From contig CAAGHX010000117.1 in the NCBI GenBank assembly GCA_900769745.1, positions 1 to 18,512 of the forward strand: a stretch of DNA of 18,512 bases, read 5' to 3'. A program made the position numbers and the translations under genes. Below the pieces are notes generated by a model that was given only the letters and a program-made list of their open reading frames with translations, ran no database searches and was not told the DNA's origin. This document shows positions 15,632 to 18,512 of the stretch, piece by piece; position 1 is the first letter of the stretch, and each line of letters opens with the position of its first letter. Source of the DNA: an uncultured Alistipes sp. Lineage in GTDB: Bacteria; Bacteroidota; Bacteroidia; Bacteroidales; Rikenellaceae.

Positions 15632-15663
15632 CAAAGTTAGGATAATCGCTGCAAATTAGCAAG
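15632..15663 (-). promoter_or_regulatory. Promoter of the esterase gene
   Basis: On the minus strand CTTG (15663-15660), a 20-bp spacer and TAACTTTG (15639-15632) fit the consensus with one mismatch in the -33 box. It lies just past the adk terminator, with a start near 15625. Confidence 0.8.
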
Positions 15664-15673
15664 CCCCGCAACG

Positions 15674-15708
15674 AAAAAGGGCTACCCAATCTGTATTGAG
15701 TAACCCTT
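15674..15708 (-). terminator. Intrinsic terminator of the adk transcript
   Basis: A 14-bp stem with two mismatches pairs 15677-15690 with 15695-15708 around a CTGT loop. On the minus strand it is followed by TTTTTCG. It lies about 150 nt beyond the adk stop codon. Confidence 0.8.
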
Positions 15709-15857
15709 GTGATTTATATTATCTTTAGCTCGCGCTATAAAATCATATAATGTGGTCTATTTTAAGGCTGCTCGCAGGCGGCAAATCCGCAGCATAATCT
15801 CCGTATGTGAGGAATTTGCTGACAAGGCAGATGCCGAAACAACCTGTTAGACGGATT
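15709..15857 (-). other. GC-rich structured 3' tail of adk, no gene
   Basis: This 149-nt stretch between the adk stop and its terminator holds no convincing gene. It contains an inverted pair GCTGC/GCAGC (15767-15771 with 15789-15793), an alternative pair GCGG/CCGC (15778-15781 with 15787-15790) and a small TAGC/GCTA hairpin at 15726-15737. It could be an intergenic repeat copy or the 3' UTR of adk. I cannot tell which from one copy. Confidence 0.4.
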
Positions 15858-16433
15858 TTACTTATTCGCGTCGATAGCCGCACAAATACGCTCAAACACC
15901 TCATCCATAGTGCCCACACCATCGATAGCGGCATACTTACCCTGCTTAGAGTAGTGCTCAGCTACGATAGCTGTCTGCTCGCGATATATAGAGATGCGGT
16001 TGCGGATAACATCCTCCGAAGCGTCGTCGGCACGACCTGAATCCTTACCACGCAACAAGATACGCTTAACGAGCTCCTCCTCTGGAACGTCCATATAGAT
16101 CATCACGTTCACGCTCTCGCCATTCTCAGCCAAGATGCGGTCGAACTCCTCGGCCTGAGCTGTTGTGCGTGGGAAACCGTCGAAGATGTTACCTGCGGCG
16201 TCCTTGTGGTCGTTCATATAGTTACGGATCATACCGATAACGATTGAATCGGGAGCCAACTTACCAGCAGCTATATACTCCTGCATGCTCTTGCCAAGCT
16301 CGGTGCCATTTGCAATCTCATCGCGGATAACCTCGCCAGTAGAGATGTGGTTGATATTATACTTCTCCTTAATGCGAACAGCCTGAGTGCCCTTACCGCA
16401 GCCAGGAGCTCCAAACAAAATAATATTAAGCAT
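15858..16433 (-). CDS. adk: Adenylate kinase, short-LID form
   Basis: A 191-residue P-loop kinase that interconverts ATP + AMP and 2 ADP. The P-loop GAPGCGKGTQ spans 8-17. The AMP-binding region has STGEVIR at 31-37 and DGFPRT at 85-90. The LID is the short type, with RGKDSGRADD at 128-137 and no zinc-binding cysteines. RNRISIY follows at 144-150. Length matches short-LID adenylate kinases. The gene is monocistronic here, with a -7 box about 37 bp upstream of the ATG and a terminator after a 149-nt tail. Confidence 0.97.
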   Translation of the reverse strand: MLNIILFGAPGCGKGTQAVRIKEKYNINHISTGEVIRDEIANGTELGKSMQEYIAAGKLAPDSIVIGMIRNYMNDHKDAAGNIFDGFPRTTAQAEEFDRILAENGESVNVMIYMDVPEEELVKRILLRGKDSGRADDASEDVIRNRISIYREQTAIVAEHYSKQGKYAAIDGVGTMDEVFERICAAIDANK

Positions 16434-16469
16434 TTTTTAGTAGTCTTTATTGTTTAACCTAACGGAGGC

Positions 16470-16477
16470 CAAAATTA
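16470..16477 (-). promoter_or_regulatory. -7 element of the adk promoter
   Basis: The minus strand reads TAATTTTG, a perfect TAnnTTTG. The nearest TTTG lies 24 bp upstream, too far for the usual spacing. Transcription would start near 16463, about 30 nt before the ATG. Confidence 0.6.
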
Positions 16478-16583
16478 CAAAAACTTGTTTAAATTAATCA
16501 TCAAAAAAGCGACTTATTTTCCTTCAAATCGCCACAAAGATACCATTTTCACCACAATAGGCTCTTTAGCTCCGACTTTTTGC

Positions 16584-16591
16584 TAACTTTG
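16584..16591 (+). promoter_or_regulatory. -7 element of the small lipoprotein gene
   Basis: TAACTTTG matches TAnnTTTG exactly, with a start near 16598 and the ATG at 16614. No clear -33 box is present. It is divergent from the adk promoter. Confidence 0.6.
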
Positions 16592-16613
16592 TGGTCAGAA
16601 ATAAGAGATTATC

Positions 16614-17306
16614 ATGAGAAAATACGCAATATTCGCCCTTGTGCTATGCACCATCATCGGCCACTCGTGCAAGCGAGAAATGGCACCTGTCAGCGTGGCA
16701 GGATACATCGACCCAGCCTCTAACGAGCAGATTATCACCATCGAAGTTATCGACTCGGCGGGCGTAAAGCTCCAGCAGAGCCACAAGCAGAGCTTTCTGA
16801 TTGACGACGATACCTACTTCCAGAGCAACGGCATAGTGGAGGGCAACATTGCCGAGATTATCTACCTCCCCGAGGAGAGCGACAAGCTGCCGACGGCTAT
16901 CGAGATTGCCACCGACGACACCTACCCACGCGCCTTGGGTCGCTGGACCAATGGCGAGCACAACAAGCTGAGAATCGACATCGAGCTACTGCCAAATGGT
17001 CAGATTCGCCAGCACCAGCCTGAGCAGACTGTGGCGTTCAGCAGCTGGAGAATCACCGACAAGGAGGATAGCATCACCCTCTCGGGCACAGTATCGCTCC
17101 CCGCAGCCGTGGAGGAGAAGCCAAAAAAAGCTATCAAGCAGGGGCAAAAAAAGGATGAGGAAGCTGTAATAGCTCCCCCATCACGTCGCACAATATCTTT
17201 TAACATAGGTGCCACGCTCGGCATCGATGGCGACCGCAAGAGTCTCACCATCCTCTCGGGCAATGTTGGCCGAGGCGAGCGCCCTATACTCTATCGAGCT
17301 GAATAA
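16614..17306 (+). CDS. Putative lipoprotein of unknown function
   Basis: A 230-residue protein I do not recognise. The N-terminus has a hydrophobic stretch (residues 5-15) ending in GHSC, a loose lipobox with Cys19, so it is probably a lipoprotein. The rest is strand-rich, with no membrane segment. YFQSNGIVEGNIAEIIYLP (68-86) and LGRWTNGE (108-115) faintly suggest a lipocalin- or NlpE-like barrel, but this is weak. A Lys/Gln/Glu-rich linker at about 167-182 (EEKPKKAIKQGQKKDEE) precedes a C-terminal SFNIGATLGIDGDRKSLTILSG segment. The linker is encoded by two runs of seven A residues (17123-17129 and 17146-17152). It ends one base from the convergent thiL stop, with no terminator visible. Confidence 0.75.
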   Translation: MRKYAIFALVLCTIIGHSCKREMAPVSVAGYIDPASNEQIITIEVIDSAGVKLQQSHKQSFLIDDDTYFQSNGIVEGNIAEIIYLPEESDKLPTAIEIATDDTYPRALGRWTNGEHNKLRIDIELLPNGQIRQHQPEQTVAFSSWRITDKEDSITLSGTVSLPAAVEEKPKKAIKQGQKKDEEAVIAPPSRRTISFNIGATLGIDGDRKSLTILSGNVGRGERPILYRAE

Positions 17307-17307
17307 T

Positions 17308-18339
17308 CTACTCCTTGAAGCCCTGCGCTTTGAGCTTAATATCCGAGCCGTCGGGTGTAACCAAATAGGCACCTGTTGACTCGCGGGTAATGTGACCTAC
17401 CACATCCACCACGCCCAGACGCATCACCTGCTCCTGCATAGCCAGCGGCACGGTGAACATCAATTCGTAATCCTCGCCACCATTCAACGCCGCAACCACT
17501 GGGTCGAGGTGCATCTCCTCTGCAAGCTGAGTGGTCTGCTTAGCGATAGGTATGCGATCGAGATAGATTCGCGCGCCACACTTCGACGCCTTACAAATCT
17601 GCAACACCTCGCTTGCCAAACCATCTGAGATATCAATCATCGAGGTTGGCACAATCTTCTCCTCGGCCAATAGGTCGATGATGTCCTTGCGTGCGCGAGG
17701 CTTTAGATATCGCTGCAACAGATACTCATAGCCCTTGAACTGAGGCTCGGGATTCTCAACGTTGGCCAGCACTCGCTTCTCACGCTCCAACAACTGCAAA
17801 CCCATATAGGCTGCGCCAAGGTTGCCAGTGATGCAGATAAGGTCGTTGAACTGCGCACCACTGCGATAGCTGATGGCCTTGCGCTTGGCACGACCAATGG
17901 CTGTAATGTTGATTACAAGACCAGTCATCGAGGCCGATGTGTCGCCACCAACCAAATCCACGCCCAGCTCCTTGCAAGCGAAGTCAATACCCTCGTACAA
18001 ATCCTCCAACGCCTCGACAGGCAACTTCGACGACACACCGAGCGAGATGATAATCTGCTCGGGCTTGGCATTCATCGCCAAAATATCGCTCACACCTACC
18101 GTTACGGCCTTGTAGCCGAGGTGTTTGAGCGGGAAATATGTAAGGTCGAAATCGATACCCTCCAAGAGCGAATCGGTGGTAATAACCACTCCATCATCAC
18201 GTCCTGCCGCCACAACAGCCGCGTCGTCGCCCACACCCTTGAGCGATGTTTTATTCTTTACGACAAACTCTTTTGTCAGGTGGTCAATCAATCCAAACTC
18301 GCCCAACTCGGCAATCTCGGTACGTTTTCTCTGGCTCAT
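17308..18339 (-). CDS. thiL: Thiamine-monophosphate kinase
   Basis: A 343-residue enzyme of the PurM/ThiL fold that phosphorylates thiamine monophosphate to thiamine diphosphate, the last step of cofactor synthesis. The N-terminus ELGEFGLIDHL spans 11-21. Metal- and ATP-site motifs are GVGDDAA at 35-41, TTDSLLEGIDF at 54-64, SDILAMNA at 84-91, GGDTSAS at 131-137, DISDGLASE at 236-244 and NGGEDYEL at 286-293. The position after EGI is Asp, where I expect His in most ThiL proteins. The frame stays open to an ATG at 18387, but that adds a hydrophobic 16-residue stretch encoded over the promoter, so ATG 18339 is chosen. No other thiamine gene is adjacent. It is convergent with the small lipoprotein, one base apart. 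Confidence 0.95.
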   Translation of the reverse strand: MSQRKRTEIAELGEFGLIDHLTKEFVVKNKTSLKGVGDDAAVVAAGRDDGVVITTDSLLEGIDFDLTYFPLKHLGYKAVTVGVSDILAMNAKPEQIIISLGVSSKLPVEALEDLYEGIDFACKELGVDLVGGDTSASMTGLVINITAIGRAKRKAISYRSGAQFNDLICITGNLGAAYMGLQLLEREKRVLANVENPEPQFKGYEYLLQRYLKPRARKDIIDLLAEEKIVPTSMIDISDGLASEVLQICKASKCGARIYLDRIPIAKQTTQLAEEMHLDPVVAALNGGEDYELMFTVPLAMQEQVMRLGVVDVVGHITRESTGAYLVTPDGSDIKLKAQGFKE

Positions 18340-18356
18340 AAAAAAGAATATTTTTA

Positions 18357-18388
18357 CAAAGATACATTTTATAAATTCAAAATTCAAA
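18357..18388 (-). promoter_or_regulatory. Promoter of thiL
   Basis: On the minus strand TTTG (18388-18385), a 20-bp spacer and TATCTTTG (18364-18357) match both consensus boxes exactly. The -33 box lies within a 7-bp tandem repeat. Transcription would start near 18350, about 11 nt before the ATG. Confidence 0.83.
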
Positions 18389-18402
18389 ATTAAGAATTCA
18401 AA
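18375..18402. repeat. Four-unit 7-bp tandem repeat upstream of thiL
   Basis: Units ATTCAAA, ATTCAAA, ATTAAGA and ATTCAAA follow one another. Three are identical and one differs. The second unit carries the thiL -33 box. Beyond it (18403-18512) I see no gene; the only open minus-strand frame there is about 33 codons with no ATG. Confidence 0.8.
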
Positions 18403-18512
18403 ATTGCTTTTCCCCGCAACCTATTTTCACTCGCAGACGATTATCCTCTGAAAAATCGAAAGAAAATTTGCTGCCGAGTTCGTCTTTTTTACTAATTTTA
18501 TGTCATATAATC

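Noticed and set aside
15743..15934. 63-codon minus-strand frame overlapping the adk 3' end
   Set aside because: Its first part is adk read in another frame and the rest is the structured tail; there is no promoter or family match.
18340..18387. 16-codon N-terminal extension of thiL to an ATG at 18387
   Set aside because: It is coded over the promoter boxes and adds a hydrophobic stretch not expected in a cytoplasmic kinase.
18403..18512. About 33-codon minus-strand open stretch at the window end, possibly the tail of another gene
   Set aside because: A stop codon at 18103-18105 counted on the strand track does not apply here; within the stretch itself a TGA lies just upstream (18503-18505 region) and there is no ATG, so it cannot be the end of a longer gene.

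Overview
The window looks like a chromosomal housekeeping stretch from a member of the Bacteroidota, most likely order Bacteroidales (an Alistipes/Rikenellaceae-like genome is my guess, not proven). Reasons: nearly every promoter I can place has the Bacteroidetes -7 consensus TAnnTTTG, several with a TTTG-like -33 box 19-21 bp upstream; Shine-Dalgarno sequences are largely absent; the tRNA lacks an encoded CCA; and lipoproteins, a solitary TonB and a single-chain GcvP are typical of the group. I see no insertion sequence, prophage, CRISPR array or toxin-antitoxin pair.

Layout. 1-1278 (-) is most of rpsA (ribosomal protein S1), cut by the window edge. A 361-bp divergent gap then leads to a lipid-anchored Gfo/Idh/MocA-type oxidoreductase (+), which meets gcvP (-) tail to tail at a perfect 18-bp terminator hairpin. 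Upstream of gcvP on the same strand lie a TGS/ThrRS-like-uridine kinase fusion, a terminator, and the rRNA-methylation pair rlmN-rsmG. From 9835 the + strand carries tonB (with a 173-nt structured leader), a terminator, then hflX and upp as an operon. From 12571 to 16433 everything is on the - strand: a phosphodiesterase-type lipoprotein, rpsT preceded by tRNA-Glu(UUC) in what looks like one transcript, a secreted esterase with a short beta-propeller-like tail, and adk. A small lipoprotein of unknown function (+) and thiL (-) end one base apart, tail to tail.

How the genes fit together. Translation is the main theme: S1, S20, tRNA-Glu, the rRNA methylases RlmN (A2503) and RsmG (G527), and the ribosome-associated GTPase HflX. 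Nucleotide and cofactor metabolism form a second group: Upp, the uridine-kinase-like protein, Adk, ThiL, and GcvP for glycine cleavage. The third group is envelope proteins: two enzyme-like lipoproteins, a secreted esterase, a lipoprotein of unknown function and TonB. These are mostly separate small transcription units with their own promoters and hairpin terminators.

I do not see an obvious new multi-gene system. The items most worth a second look are RNA-level: the tonB leader with two mutually exclusive pairings, the tRNA-Glu-rpsT spacer with a GCAA-capped hairpin, and the inverted repeat that encloses the -33 box of the oxidoreductase promoter. The domain architectures of the kinase and the esterase also merit checking.
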